DNA from: W11650 sp963545585 | GTDB taxonomy: Bacteria > Bacillota > Clostridia > Lachnospirales > Vallitaleaceae | DNA length: 5,112 bases | Assembly (NCBI GenBank): GCA_963545585.1 | Contig: CAUUKX010000126.1 | Span: 1 to 5,112 of the forward strand | Reading direction: 5' to 3' | Shown here: piece by piece, positions 5,097 to 5,112 of the stretch | Position numbering within the stretch: position 1 is the stretch's first letter | How the letters are laid out: every line of letters starts with the position of its first letter | Translations under genes and position numbers: made by a program | The notes under the pieces: generated by a model | Told to the model about the DNA's origin: nothing | What the model saw: only the letters and a program-made list of their open reading frames with translations | Databases searched by the model: none

Positions 5097-5111
5097 GCTC
5101 CGCAAGGGAGC
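5097..5111 (+). other. Hairpin at the 5' end of the outgoing transcript
   Basis: GCTCC (5097-5101) and GGAGC (5107-5111) form a 5-bp GC-rich stem around a GCAAG loop, extendable by a T-G pair (5096 with 5112). It would begin within a few bases of the predicted transcription start and so cap the RNA with a hairpin. It is not followed by a T-run within the window, so it is not shown to be a terminator. It could be a stabilising 5' stem or the start of a structured leader. Confidence 0.45.
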
Positions 5112-5112
5112 G

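Overview
The window looks like an accessory stretch of a low-to-mid GC Firmicute, most likely a gut or anaerobic Clostridia / Lachnospiraceae-type bacterium. This rests on the insertion-sequence types, the strong purine-rich ribosome binding sites, the AT-rich intergenic DNA and the class of ABC transporter. It is inference from style, because no species-specific gene is present.

Layout, left to right. (1) Positions 1 to about 300 hold the 5' end of a transposase gene on the minus strand, cut off by the window edge. It has an extended -10 promoter, a repeat pair that flanks the promoter and abuts the start codon, and an end region with two 15-bp repeats and a consensus DnaA box. (2) 375-929 is the 3' part of a very AT-rich radical SAM gene resembling the methylthiotransferases RimO/MiaB. 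The 5' part with the Fe-S cysteine motif is missing, so it is a remnant. (3) 955-3553 is an intact three-gene operon on the plus strand: an ABC ATPase and two different six-helix-class ABC-2 permeases. The intergenic gaps are 14 and 2 nt and each gene has a good ribosome binding site. It corresponds to the uncharacterised exporter set COG4586 / COG4587 / COG3694. (4) 3554-3738 is AT-rich spacer with an imperfect hairpin and a short open stretch I do not recognise. (5) 3739 to about 4700 is a decayed IS3-family element on the minus strand. OrfA and its frameshift site look intact, but OrfB has an internal deletion that removes the second catalytic Asp, and it has lost its 3' end. (6) 4713-4881 is the frameshifted C-terminal tail of an IS30-family transposase on the plus strand. 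(7) 4882-5112 is AT-rich DNA ending in a perfect consensus sigma-70 promoter (TTGACA, 17 nt, TATAAT) that fires out of the window and whose transcript begins with a hairpin.

The only evidently functional unit is the ABC exporter: the ATPase would energise a heterodimeric membrane channel made of the two permeases. Its substrate cannot be read from the sequence. The radical SAM remnant 25 nt upstream might once have belonged to the same transcription unit, for example as a peptide-modifying enzyme next to its exporter, but its base composition differs sharply from the transporter and the link is speculative.

The rest is an insertion-sequence graveyard: three families (IS4-like, IS3, IS30) within 5 kb, two of them visibly broken. 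I do not see a convincing complete novel system. The most interesting points are the regulatory architecture of the left insertion sequence, the radical SAM remnant with an atypical C-terminus next to an exporter, the clean internal deletion in the IS3 transposase, and the strong promoter at the right edge.
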